DNA of 14,965 nt from an uncultured Atopobium sp. GTDB taxonomy: Bacteria; Actinomycetota; Coriobacteriia; Coriobacteriales; Atopobiaceae. The notes below the pieces were generated by a model that did not search any database, had not been told where the DNA came from, and saw only the letters and a program-made list of their open reading frames with translations. A program made the translations under genes and the position numbers. This document shows positions 1 to 6,899 of the stretch, in pieces (position 1 is the stretch's first letter; each line of letters opens with the position of its first letter). The DNA lies in NCBI GenBank assembly GCA_946647055.1, contig CAMPCT010000031.1, positions 1 through 14,965 on the forward strand, in the 5' to 3' direction.

Positions 1-313
1 TGCGCAGCTCGAGCGAGAAGGCCATGTTCTGGTACACGGTCATCTGCGGGTACAGCGCGTAGCTCTGGAAGACCATGGCGATGTCGCGGTCCTTGGGGGC
101 GACGTCGTTCATGAGCTTGCCGTCGATGTAGAGTTCGCCGTCGGTGATGTCCTCGAGGCCCGCGACCATGCGCAGGGTAGTGGACTTGCCGCAGCCCGAC
201 GGGCCGACCAGGACAATGAACTCCTTGTCCTTGATGTTGATGTTCACGTCATGGGTACCAACATACCCATTCTCGTACACCTTCTTGATGTCCTTCAGGA
301 TGACTTCGGACAT
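1..313 (-). CDS. msmK: ABC transporter ATP-binding protein, MsmK/UgpC family (N-terminal part)
   Basis: Only the first 104 residues are in the window; the gene continues past base 1. This is the nucleotide-binding subunit that would power a CUT1-type sugar importer from the cytoplasmic side. Seen: a beta-strand start typical of the family, Walker [10 protein letters not shown] at residues 37-45, and the Q-loop region [10 protein letters not shown] with Q83. The [15 protein letters not shown] stretch is characteristic of the MalK/MsmK/UgpC group. ATG at 313 follows an AGAGAGGA ribosome site and lies 18 bases after the GH32 stop, so it is the last visible gene of the sugar operon. Signature, Walker B and the C-terminal regulatory domain are outside the window. 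MsmK-type ATPases often serve several importers, so it may not be dedicated to this one. Family call is firm; the symbol is by resemblance. Confidence 0.93.
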   Translation of the reverse strand, partial: MSEVILKDIKKVYENGYVGTHDVNINIKDKEFIVLVGPSGCGKSTTLRMVAGLEDITDGELYIDGKLMNDVAPKDRDIAMVFQSYALYPQMTVYQNMAFSLELR

Positions 314-331
314 ATCGTATTCCTCTCTTTC

Positions 332-1864
332 CTATGAGCAAACAGTCTCTGTCGTACGTGAAAGGTCAAACTTCTCGACGTCAATCACGGCGTTTCCGTC
401 TGCACAGAACGTGATGCCGTCTGCGTCCTCGTTGGTGGGCAGGGTGACTGACATCACGTGCGTGCCCCCATTGATGAAGATCTCTGCGCTGTATCGGTCA
501 AGGATCACGCGGAGCCTGAGCTCGTCCGTGTACCTGCCGATGACGCACTTGCGGTGATGCAGGAGGGCACGCCTCGAACCTGAGCGCGTGCGGTCGATCT
601 TGAACTCGCCCTTGGCGGGCTTGAATCGCAGGCTGGTGTAGAACTGCCCGTCCTCGGCAAAGCGAAGGACGAACTGGTGGTAGGGATTGTCAGGGTCAGC
701 AGGGCGAATGGCAATCGAGAGGTCGATGCAGCGGCCCTCCACGCCGTCAAGCGAGAGGATGTCGTTCACCTCGATGTTCTCGTACGCAACCCTGTTGCAG
801 CGGTAGGCATCGAGCTCGCGCACGGGCCACTGGCACAGGGCGCCATCACGCACGGAGAGCTCGCGGGGGATGTTCATCTGACCAAACCAGCGGTCTTCCT
901 TGCCGTAGGCGGTGATGGTGTCCCAGTTCTGCATCCACGCGACCATGATTCTGCGCCCGTCGGGGGCAAGCAGGGTCTGGGTGGCATAGAAGTCGATGCC
1001 ATGGTCGACCGTGGCGCAGGACTCCTCGACGAACTCCCCGGTCTCCTTGTCGGTGTGCCCGAGGAAGCAGATGACGTTGTTCCCACAGTGGAAGTCATGG
1101 CGGACCGGAAGCATGTCCTGCGGGCTCACCAGCAGCACCGAGTACCCGTCGAGCTCGAAGAAGTCGGGGCACTCCCACATGACACCATAGCGACCGTCGT
1201 TCCTCAGGAGCGTGCGCTCGTAGCGCCACTCGAAGGCATCGTCACTCGAGAACAGCAGGATGCGACCGCTCTTCTCGGGTGCGCCAAGGCCCGCCACCAC
1301 GCAACGGTAGGTGCCGTCGTCCTCACGCCACATCTTGGGGTCCCTGAAGTGCCGGGTGTCGATGTCGGATGGAATGTCCGCAGGCCCGATGACCGGGTTT
1401 GCGTGCCACTTCTCGTAGTCGACGCCATCGCCTATGGCAAGGCACTGGGTCTGGCGGTCGCAGACCGTCCCGTCGGCCAGGTGTCCGCCCGTGGCAACAC
1501 CCGTGTACATGAGCAGGTGACGGCCGTCGGGAAGGAACACGGCACTGCCCGAGAAGCAGCCATCCTTGTCATCGTAGGGCATGTCCGGCGCAAGGGCGGT
1601 GGGAAGGTACTTCCAGGTGATGAGGTCTTCGCTCACCGCATGACCCCAGTGCATGGGAGCCCACTGGGTCTTGTACGGGTTGTACTGGTAGAAGAGGTGA
1701 TAGAGGCCATCGTGATACGAGAAGCCGTTGGGGTCGTTCATCCAGCCAACAAGCGGAGACAGATGGAACAGGGGTCGATCGGCATCATCGATGAACTGGC
1801 TGTAATACCGCTCATACTCCCTCGCCTCCCACAGTGGCCTGCTCTGTCCTGGCTTCTGCTTCAC
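332..1864 (-). CDS. Glycoside hydrolase family 32 beta-fructosidase (sucrose-6-phosphate hydrolase/fructan hydrolase type)
   Basis: This 510-residue enzyme should hydrolyse terminal beta-fructosyl bonds of sucrose, sucrose-6-phosphate or fructooligosaccharides by the retaining GH32 mechanism. Seen: WMNDPNG at 41-47 with nucleophile D44, FSGSAV at 104-109, FRDP at 173-176 with transition-state stabiliser D175, and WECPD at 230-234 with acid/base E231. A C-terminal beta-sandwich includes EIFINGG. Length is usual for the family. No signal peptide is present, so it acts in the cytoplasm after uptake. The start is GTG at 1864 with AAGGGA seven bases upstream. It lies 107 bases after the binding-protein gene and 18 before the ATPase gene. 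A non-PTS importer alongside suggests unphosphorylated sucrose or short fructooligosaccharides rather than sucrose-6-phosphate. Family certain; exact substrate inferred. Confidence 0.95.
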   Translation of the reverse strand: MKQKPGQSRPLWEAREYERYYSQFIDDADRPLFHLSPLVGWMNDPNGFSYHDGLYHLFYQYNPYKTQWAPMHWGHAVSEDLITWKYLPTALAPDMPYDDKDGCFSGSAVFLPDGRHLLMYTGVATGGHLADGTVCDRQTQCLAIGDGVDYEKWHANPVIGPADIPSDIDTRHFRDPKMWREDDGTYRCVVAGLGAPEKSGRILLFSSDDAFEWRYERTLLRNDGRYGVMWECPDFFELDGYSVLLVSPQDMLPVRHDFHCGNNVICFLGHTDKETGEFVEESCATVDHGIDFYATQTLLAPDGRRIMVAWMQNWDTITAYGKEDRWFGQMNIPRELSVRDGALCQWPVRELDAYRCNRVAYENIEVNDILSLDGVEGRCIDLSIAIRPADPDNPYHQFVLRFAEDGQFYTSLRFKPAKGEFKIDRTRSGSRRALLHHRKCVIGRYTDELRLRVILDRYSAEIFINGGTHVMSVTLPTNEDADGITFCADGNAVIDVEKFDLSRTTETVCS

Positions 1865-1903
1865 GCGACAATCCCTTCACTTGCTTCGATGTCGACCTTT
1901 TCG

Positions 1904-1957
1904 CTCTCCCCGCCTGCGGGCGTGCCCACCCCCGAGGAGAGAAGTCAGGGGTGGGCA
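1904..1957 (-). other. Intercistronic stem-loop, possible H-type pseudoknot, between binding-protein and GH32 genes
   Basis: A perfect 10-bp inverted repeat (TGCCCACCCC at 1923-1932, GGGGTGGGCA at 1948-1957) brackets a 15-base loop. In the mRNA, CTCTCC in the loop (1941-1936) can also pair with GGAGAG downstream (1909-1904), giving a second 6-bp stem. The connecting loops (6, 3 and 13 bases) would allow an H-type pseudoknot. No T-run follows on either strand, so it is not a standard intrinsic terminator. By analogy with malE-malF type operons it may stabilise the upstream binding-protein message or limit read-through into GH32. The hairpin is seen directly; the pseudoknot and its role are inferred. 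Confidence 0.6.
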
Positions 1958-1970
1958 GGTGCCTTGGTAC

Positions 1971-3662
1971 TTACGCCAGGTACTCGTCGAGGTACTTCTG
2001 GTGGATCTCGAGGAACTTCGGGAGGCCGTAGGCTTCGAGGTCAGACTGGAGCTGGTTCCAGCCGGCGTCGTTGAAGCCGTTCATAATGCTGTCGGACTTG
2101 AAGGTGTTGATGCACTTCATGATATCGGCCATGAGGTTGGAGACCTCGGTAGTGTCCTCGGTGTTCATGAACACGTTGGGATAGCAGTACTTGCCGTTCA
2201 TGTCGGGCGTGAAGATGTCCTTGATCCAGTTGAGACGATACTGGGCGTCATCCGGGCAGGTGACGTAGACACCGTAGTAGCTGTCGAGGATGGCGAGCGG
2301 GCCACCGACGGACTCGGCCTCGCGGACCTCGACGGGGGAGGCGTCGCCGAGCGGCGCGTGCTGAAGCATGGGCTCGCCAGCGGAGTTGGTGCCCATGACG
2401 AAGATGTCGAAGTCGTCGTCCTCACCATAGGTGCCCCAGTTGTTCTGCGGCGACTGCATCGGGTCATACATCTTGTCGAGCCAGGAGGCGACGAGCGCGG
2501 GGTTCTTGGCGGCGGCGGTGATGACGCAGCGGCCACGCTGGAAGCCAGAGGTGAAGGAGCCGGTCTGCGGGGTGATGTTCTTGGTGTCAGCCTGCAGCGC
2601 GGGCAGCGGCACCCAGCCCTCGCCGGCGATCAGGTCGTCCATGCTGACCTGGGCGATGTTGGCGACGTCCCAGGAGAAGAGCACGCCGTAGCGGCCGCTC
2701 TTGCCCTTGGCGACGTAGGTGGACCACTCCTGCGTGAAGGCCTCGGCGTCGATGAGGCCCTCGCTGTAGAGCTTGTTCAGCCACTCGGTGCCCTTGCGGA
2801 AGCCCTCGAGGTTGGCGACGCAGACGACCTTGCCGTCGTCGGTCACGGCGATGTGCTTGCCGCGGTCGGGGTCGCCAAGGCCCTCGCCGAAGCCGTTGAT
2901 CAGGATGTAGGGATCCTGGTCGCCGTCGTTGAGGATGCAGGACATGGGGATGACGTCGCCGTCGATGCCGAACTCGGACTTGAGCTGGGCGGCGTTGTCC
3001 TTGAAGGCGATGAGCGTCTGCTCGAACTCGTCGATGTTGGTGGGAAGGGGAAGGCTCAGGAAGTCAAGCCAACGCTTGTTGATGAAGGGCATGTTGCCGA
3101 TGGTCTGGATGGCGGTCTTCTCGTAGCCCAGCTGCTCGATCCAGGGAAGGGCCCAGATGTGGCCGTTCTCGTCGGTGCACATGGTGCGGTACTCGGGAGC
3201 CTGCTCGAAGACGGACTGCAGGTTGGGCATGAAGGTGTCGATGAGCTCCTCGACGTTGATGATGACGCCCTGCTTGGCGTACTTCAGAAGCTCGGTGTCT
3301 CCGAAGCCAGCGTTGAAGACGAAGTCGGGAAGGGTGTTGATGTTGGACATCTCGAGCGCGATCTTGTCGCCCCACTGGTCGCTCTGGATGGTCCTCCAGT
3401 CGATGTGGACGTTGGTCTCCTCCTCGAGGCGCTTGAAGATGGTGCGGTTGTTGGGCTCGGACTCGGTGCCGGCAGGATAGTTGGTGAGGCCGGAGAGCGT
3501 GGCGGTCTCGGCAAGCGGCAGGGTGACGTCGTCGGGGTTGACCTCGGAGACGTCGACGGCGTCGCCGCCGCCGCCACCGGCACCGCCGCCGCATGCGGCG
3601 AGCGTCGCGGCGCTGGCAGCAGCAGCCATGGCGAGGAAGGAACGACGGTTGATGTTCTTCAT
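1971..3662 (-). CDS. Sugar ABC transporter substrate-binding lipoprotein (long CUT1 type, likely fructooligosaccharide-binding)
   Basis: This 563-residue protein is the external receptor of the importer. Its N-terminus has a twin-arginine-like NRRSFLAM at 5-12, an Ala-rich hydrophobic segment and a lipobox LAAC ending at C24, then a glycine-rich linker. It should be lipid-anchored outside the membrane, possibly via Tat. About 560 residues matches the long LipO/YtcQ- and SusX/FusA-type binding proteins rather than the shorter MalE class. Aromatic clusters such as NNWGTYGED and DSYYGVYVTCPDD are seen, but I cannot assign ligand residues. ATG at 3662 follows GAGAGGA. The gene lies 44 bases after permease 2 and before GH32. 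Fructosyl-oligosaccharide specificity rests on the GH32 neighbour and the sus-like gene order, not on the sequence. Confidence 0.9.
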   Translation of the reverse strand: MKNINRRSFLAMAAAASAATLAACGGGAGGGGGDAVDVSEVNPDDVTLPLAETATLSGLTNYPAGTESEPNNRTIFKRLEEETNVHIDWRTIQSDQWGDKIALEMSNINTLPDFVFNAGFGDTELLKYAKQGVIINVEELIDTFMPNLQSVFEQAPEYRTMCTDENGHIWALPWIEQLGYEKTAIQTIGNMPFINKRWLDFLSLPLPTNIDEFEQTLIAFKDNAAQLKSEFGIDGDVIPMSCILNDGDQDPYILINGFGEGLGDPDRGKHIAVTDDGKVVCVANLEGFRKGTEWLNKLYSEGLIDAEAFTQEWSTYVAKGKSGRYGVLFSWDVANIAQVSMDDLIAGEGWVPLPALQADTKNITPQTGSFTSGFQRGRCVITAAAKNPALVASWLDKMYDPMQSPQNNWGTYGEDDDFDIFVMGTNSAGEPMLQHAPLGDASPVEVREAESVGGPLAILDSYYGVYVTCPDDAQYRLNWIKDIFTPDMNGKYCYPNVFMNTEDTTEVSNLMADIMKCINTFKSDSIMNGFNDAGWNQLQSDLEAYGLPKFLEIHQKYLDEYLA

Positions 3663-3706
3663 GATGTAAGTCCTCTCTTCGTGCTATCGGATGATCGAAG
3701 CGATCG

Positions 3707-4612
3707 TTAACCCTTGACGGCACCGGCCATGATGCCGTTGTCGAAGTAGCGCTGGAAGAACGGGTACATCACCAGGAGCGGGAGGCTCGAGATGATGATC
3801 GTCGCGTACTTGAGCAGCTCGGCGAGCTGGGCGCGCTGAGCGGTGCTCTGCATGTCCGAGACCATGCCGGGCTCGGGCTGGTTCTGAATCAGGATGGAGC
3901 GCAGGACCAGCTGGAGCGGCTGCTTGGCGGCGCTGTTGAGGTAGATCATCGCGTCGAAGTAGCTGTTCCACATGCCAACGAAGTTCCACATCGCGATGGT
4001 GGCGATGATGGGCGTGCACACCGGGAGCAGCACGCGGAAGAAGTAGACCATCTCGTTGGCGCCGTCAATCTCGGCGGCTTCCTGCAGGTCCTTGGGGATG
4101 CCCTGATAGTAGGTCCTGGCGATGATCATGTTGTAGACGCCGAACGCACCGGGCAGGATGATGGCCCACATGGAGTCGAGCAGGCCCAGCTTGCTGATGA
4201 GCAAGTAGGTGGGGATCAGACCGCCGCCAAAGAACATGGTGATCATGAAGATGAGGTTGAAGAATCCCCTACCCTTGAAGTCGGCGCGAGACATAGGATA
4301 GGCGGCCAGGAGCGTGACCACGACCGAGACGACCGTGAACAGCACCGAGTAGATGATGGCGTTCTTGAAGCCGACCCAGATCTGCCCGTTGGAAAGGACG
4401 CGCTCGTACGCCGTGGTGGTCCACTTGCTGAAGTCGAAGGTCAGGCCCTGGTTCTGAAGGGTCACCGGGTCGACGAACGACGCCAGGATGATGTAGACCA
4501 TGGGCAGGACGATGGCAAAGCAGAACAGGCCAAGGAGTGCATAGCCAACGATCAGGATTGCCTTGTCCTCGGAGGGAAGCTTGGCGAACTCGCTCTTCTT
4601 CTTAGTAGCCAT
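3707..4612 (-). CDS. Sugar ABC transporter permease 2 (CUT1, YtcP/LplC-like)
   Basis: This 301-residue inner-membrane permease is half of the importer channel. Seen: a lysine-rich N-terminus, about six hydrophobic segments (first near 18-45, last near 268-285), and the EAA cytoplasmic loop with EAAEIDGAN at 178-186 followed by LLP, the site that docks on the ATPase. The C-terminus (MYPFFQRYFDNGIMAGAVKG) is typical of YtcP/LplC permeases. An upstream ATG at 4645 in frame would overlap the previous gene. I chose ATG at 4612 because GGAAGGGGG sits four bases before it and it begins just 13 bases after the permease 1 stop. It is translated in series with permease 1 and followed by the binding-protein gene. 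Family firm, substrate by context. Confidence 0.93.
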   Translation of the reverse strand: MATKKKSEFAKLPSEDKAILIVGYALLGLFCFAIVLPMVYIILASFVDPVTLQNQGLTFDFSKWTTTAYERVLSNGQIWVGFKNAIIYSVLFTVVSVVVTLLAAYPMSRADFKGRGFFNLIFMITMFFGGGLIPTYLLISKLGLLDSMWAIILPGAFGVYNMIIARTYYQGIPKDLQEAAEIDGANEMVYFFRVLLPVCTPIIATIAMWNFVGMWNSYFDAMIYLNSAAKQPLQLVLRSILIQNQPEPGMVSDMQSTAQRAQLAELLKYATIIISSLPLLVMYPFFQRYFDNGIMAGAVKG

Positions 4613-4625
4613 GATGCCCCCTTCC

Positions 4626-5576
4626 TTAGTACATGCCCTTGCCATCGTTCATCTTCTTCACGATCTGGTTCATCGTGATGAGGAGGATGACGTTGATGAC
4701 GGTGTTGAACAGTCCGACTGCGGTCGAGAAACCGTAGTTGCCGTCGAGAAGACCGACCTTGTACACGTAGGTCGAGATGATCTCGGAGCTGGCGAGGTTG
4801 AGGTCGGTCTGGAGGGCGTATGCCTTCTCGAAGCCGACGCTCATGATGTTGCCGACGCTCATGATGAACTGGATGAGCACGGTGTCCTTGATGGCAGGCC
4901 ACTCGACGGCCTTGATCTGCTGGATGATGTTGGCGCCATCGATGACCGCGGCCTCCTTGAGGTCCTTGCTCGCGTTGGAGAGGGCGGCGGTGTAGATGAT
5001 GGAGCCCCAGCCTGCGCCCTGCCAGATGCCCGACGCGATGTAGATGGTGCGGAAGGCTGCTGGCATGGTCATGAAGTTCCAGTTGGTGCCGAGCAGCATG
5101 TTGATCAGGCCCGTGGGCGAGAGGAGGATGCGCACGATACCGCAGAGAACGATGACCGAGATGAAGTTGGGCATGTAGAGGATGAGCTGGATCTTCTGCT
5201 TGATCTTGGTGCTCAGGATGCGGTTGAGCAGGAAGGCAAGCAGGATCGGCGCGGGAAAGCCCCACAGGAGGCCGAAGATGCTCAGCTTGAGCGTGTTCAT
5301 GAGGTAGCGCATGAAGTCGGGAGACCTCAGGAAGCGCTCGAAGTGCGCGAAGCCGACCCACTCGCTGCCGAAGACTCCGCGGAACGGGTTGTACTCCTCG
5401 AATGCGATGAGGATGCCGCCCATCGGGATGTAGCGGAAGATGATCGTCAACAGGAACGCCGGCATGATGAACAGGGCATACAGCTGCCAGTGCTGACGAA
5501 CGTAGTTCAGCGTCCCCTGAAGGCCTCCACCACCCTTCTTTACATCCCTCGCCTTTGCAGATACGTCTTTTGCCAT
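4626..5576 (-). CDS. Sugar ABC transporter permease 1 (CUT1, LplB/YteP-like)
   Basis: This 316-residue permease is the first gene of the sugar operon and partners permease 2. Seen: a charged N-terminus, a first membrane helix near 31-50 followed by RYIPMGGILIAFEEYNPF, a motif typical of LplB/YteP permeases, and the EAA loop with EAAVIDGAN at 208-216 leading to EWPAI. The open frame extends upstream to 5762 through a stretch without membrane-protein character that covers the promoter and operator. I chose ATG at 5576 because AAGGGGG lies five bases before it and MAKDVSAK fits the family N-terminus. It is controlled by the promoter at 5658-5686 and probably the inverted repeat at 5616-5644. Family firm, substrate by context. 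Confidence 0.93.
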   Translation of the reverse strand: MAKDVSAKARDVKKGGGGLQGTLNYVRQHWQLYALFIMPAFLLTIIFRYIPMGGILIAFEEYNPFRGVFGSEWVGFAHFERFLRSPDFMRYLMNTLKLSIFGLLWGFPAPILLAFLLNRILSTKIKQKIQLILYMPNFISVIVLCGIVRILLSPTGLINMLLGTNWNFMTMPAAFRTIYIASGIWQGAGWGSIIYTAALSNASKDLKEAAVIDGANIIQQIKAVEWPAIKDTVLIQFIMSVGNIMSVGFEKAYALQTDLNLASSEIISTYVYKVGLLDGNYGFSTAVGLFNTVINVILLITMNQIVKKMNDGKGMY

Positions 5577-5615
5577 AGCGTCCCCCTTCTGTTGGCAAAG
5601 CCCAGTAGCCCGGGT

Positions 5616-5644
5616 TTGTGCATTTTCATACCAAAAATGCACAA
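5616..5644. promoter_or_regulatory. Perfect 11-bp inverted repeat, candidate operator of the sugar operon
   Basis: TTGTGCATTTT (5616-5626) and AAAATGCACAA (5634-5644) are perfect inverted copies separated by seven bases, in an AT-rich island of an otherwise GC-rich window. With a transcription start expected near 5651, the site covers about +7 to +35, where a bound repressor would block transcription. No regulator gene lies next to the operon in this window. The stem could also form in the leader RNA, but no T-run follows and the pairs are mostly weak. The repeat is seen; the operator role is inferred. Confidence 0.6.
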
Positions 5645-5657
5645 GAACAATAGAATT

Positions 5658-5686
5658 AGCATATGTAGAAAGTGTACGTATGTCAA
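5658..5686 (-). promoter_or_regulatory. Sigma-70-type promoter of the sugar-uptake operon
   Basis: On the minus strand a perfect -35 TTGACA (5681-5686) is followed by a 17-base spacer and -10 TATGCT (5658-5663, four of six consensus bases). Start of transcription is expected near 5651, giving a leader of about 75 bases before the permease 1 ATG. It is the best promoter match I found in the window. No start site has been mapped. Confidence 0.7.
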
Positions 5687-5706
5687 TAAAATGCTGGCAA
5701 CGAATG

Positions 5707-5718
5707 ATGCATTTGCAC
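5707..5718. promoter_or_regulatory. Possible second operator half-sites upstream of the -35 box
   Basis: ATGCATTTGCAC contains the same TGCATTT core as the arms of the repeat at 5616-5644 and forms TGCA-TT-TGCA. It lies about 56-67 bases upstream of the expected start, so the two sites would flank the promoter about 83 bp centre to centre. The core is short and could recur by chance. Confidence 0.3.
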
Positions 5719-5867
5719 GGTTGTAGGGGGTGAATGGAAGCCCGCGCGGAGCTCCGGTTCACTGGGACACCACACCTCGCCCCGTGTTCCCAAAGTTAAC
5801 GCCGAGCGGACGCGGCCCGTGGGCGTGAGAGGCCCTCGCCGCATGCGGCACCTTCGTATCACCCCAG
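5719..5867. other. Intergenic stretch between divergent promoters, no gene seen
   Basis: This is part of the 350-base gap between the sugar operon and the HAD gene. I find no ribosome site joined to a plausible reading frame and no terminator. Frames running through it are extensions of the two flanking genes and lack protein-family features. A GC-rich 12-base palindrome (GCCGCATGCGGC at 5838-5849) is the only structure noted, and the same 12-mer occurs inside the binding-protein gene, so it is probably compositional. Confidence 0.5.
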
Positions 5868-5897
5868 TCGACAAGCACGGCCAGAACCTGCGACAAT
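5868..5897 (+). promoter_or_regulatory. Possible promoter of the HAD hydrolase gene
   Basis: TCGACA (5868-5873) and GACAAT (5892-5897) are separated by 18 bases and lie about 30 bases before the HAD start codon. The -35 matches five of six and the -10 four of six consensus bases. Plausible but unproven. Confidence 0.35.
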
Positions 5898-5926
5898 TAC
5901 CCCAGCCAACGATGGGGGGAGCAACC

Positions 5927-6769
5927 ATGGTCAAGCTCGTGCTGTGCGACATCGATGACACCCTGAGTACCGCACGCGACGCGTCGGCGACGCCTCGTGC
6001 GCTCGCCGCAATCAAGGCGCTGCAGGCGGAGGGTGTCGAGTTTGGCGTTTCGACCGGACGCGTCCCCGCCGTCATGCCGCGCTTCTTCGGCGATGCGAGC
6101 GAGTGCTGGCAGACGGGCATCTACACCAATGGCAAGCAGGTCCTGCTCGACGGCGAGAAGATCTACGAGTCGCACGTCCCCAAGGAGCCCCTCATGCACG
6201 TGGTCGAGCTCATCGACCAGATTCCCGGTGCGTTCCTCTTCGTGAACCCCAAGATCGAGGACAGCAACCAGGGCCGCTTCGTGGGCGTCCACATGGACGA
6301 GGCCACAGCCGAGCGCGCGAGCGAGCTCACGCACGTCTCGGTGAAGGCGAACTGGGACATGCCGCCGGAGGTCCTCACGGGCTGCCTCATGTACCTCCCC
6401 GGCGACGCCGAGGAGTACGCCCGCCACCGCGCCTGGCTCGAGCCCCAGACGGAGCTTGCCATCAGGCCGGCGTACTTCAACTTCTTCGACGTCCTGCCCA
6501 GCGACGTCAACAAGGCGACGGGGCTTGCGATTCTCCTCGAGCGCATGGGGATAACCCCCGAGGAGGTCATGGTCTTTGGTGACTCCGAGAACGACCTCGA
6601 GATCATGCGCGTGGTGGGTCATCCCGTTGCGGTGGCCAACGCGTCGCCCGAGTGCAAGGAGGCCGCGCGCTGGCACGTCGGACCGTGCCACGAGGACGGT
6701 GTCGCGATCGCGCTCGAGCAGCTCGTCGAGGCGCTGCGGACCGGCGGGATCGCCGAGTTCATGCGCTAG
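5927..6769 (+). CDS. HAD-superfamily IIB (Cof-type) phosphatase
   Basis: This 280-residue cytoplasmic hydrolase should dephosphorylate a small metabolite such as a sugar phosphate, with Mg2+. Seen: motif I CDIDDTL with nucleophile D8 and D10, motif II Ser/Thr in GVSTGR at 40-45, the motif III lysine probably K196, and motif IV GDSENDLEIM at 218-227 with D219 and D223. The large insert between motifs II and III is the C2 cap of the Cof subfamily, which sets substrate choice. The open frame reaches upstream to 5819, but ATG at 5927 has GGGGGAG just before it and begins right at the catalytic strand. It is divergent from the sugar operon, which fits a role in sugar-phosphate balance, though Cof enzymes are too promiscuous to name the substrate. 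Confidence 0.92.
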   Translation: MVKLVLCDIDDTLSTARDASATPRALAAIKALQAEGVEFGVSTGRVPAVMPRFFGDASECWQTGIYTNGKQVLLDGEKIYESHVPKEPLMHVVELIDQIPGAFLFVNPKIEDSNQGRFVGVHMDEATAERASELTHVSVKANWDMPPEVLTGCLMYLPGDAEEYARHRAWLEPQTELAIRPAYFNFFDVLPSDVNKATGLAILLERMGITPEEVMVFGDSENDLEIMRVVGHPVAVANASPECKEAARWHVGPCHEDGVAIALEQLVEALRTGGIAEFMR

Positions 6770-6899
6770 GCGGATTGGCTGGGCTGTCGTGGCCTACGCG
6801 ATGGCCCGGCCCCGTTGTGGACGTTCTCGCAGACACCAGGACGTCAGCCTGGGCATGGCACAATAGCCCTTGCTGCCAACTAGAAGGGAAGCTCGCGTC

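Noticed and set aside
3560..3600. GCC/CCG triplet-like repeat near the binding-protein start
   Set aside because: It encodes the glycine-rich linker after the lipobox cysteine, common in lipoproteins, and is not a separate repeat element.
3693..3705. GATCG-AAG-CGATC hairpin between permease 2 and the binding-protein gene
   Set aside because: The stem is only 5 bp with no T-run; too weak to assign a role.
677..3710. Long plus-strand open frames of 465 and 609 codons opposite the GH32 and binding-protein genes
   Set aside because: They are antisense shadows with low-complexity Val/Gly/Asp/Leu content and no domain.
5577..5762. Upstream extension of permease 1 to 5762
   Set aside because: The added stretch covers the promoter and palindrome and lacks a ribosome site; ATG 5576 has AAGGGGG and a family-like N-terminus.
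5838..5849. 12-base palindrome GCCGCATGCGGC, found again at 3588-3599
   Set aside because: One copy is inside the binding-protein coding sequence; in this GC-rich DNA the match is more likely compositional than regulatory.
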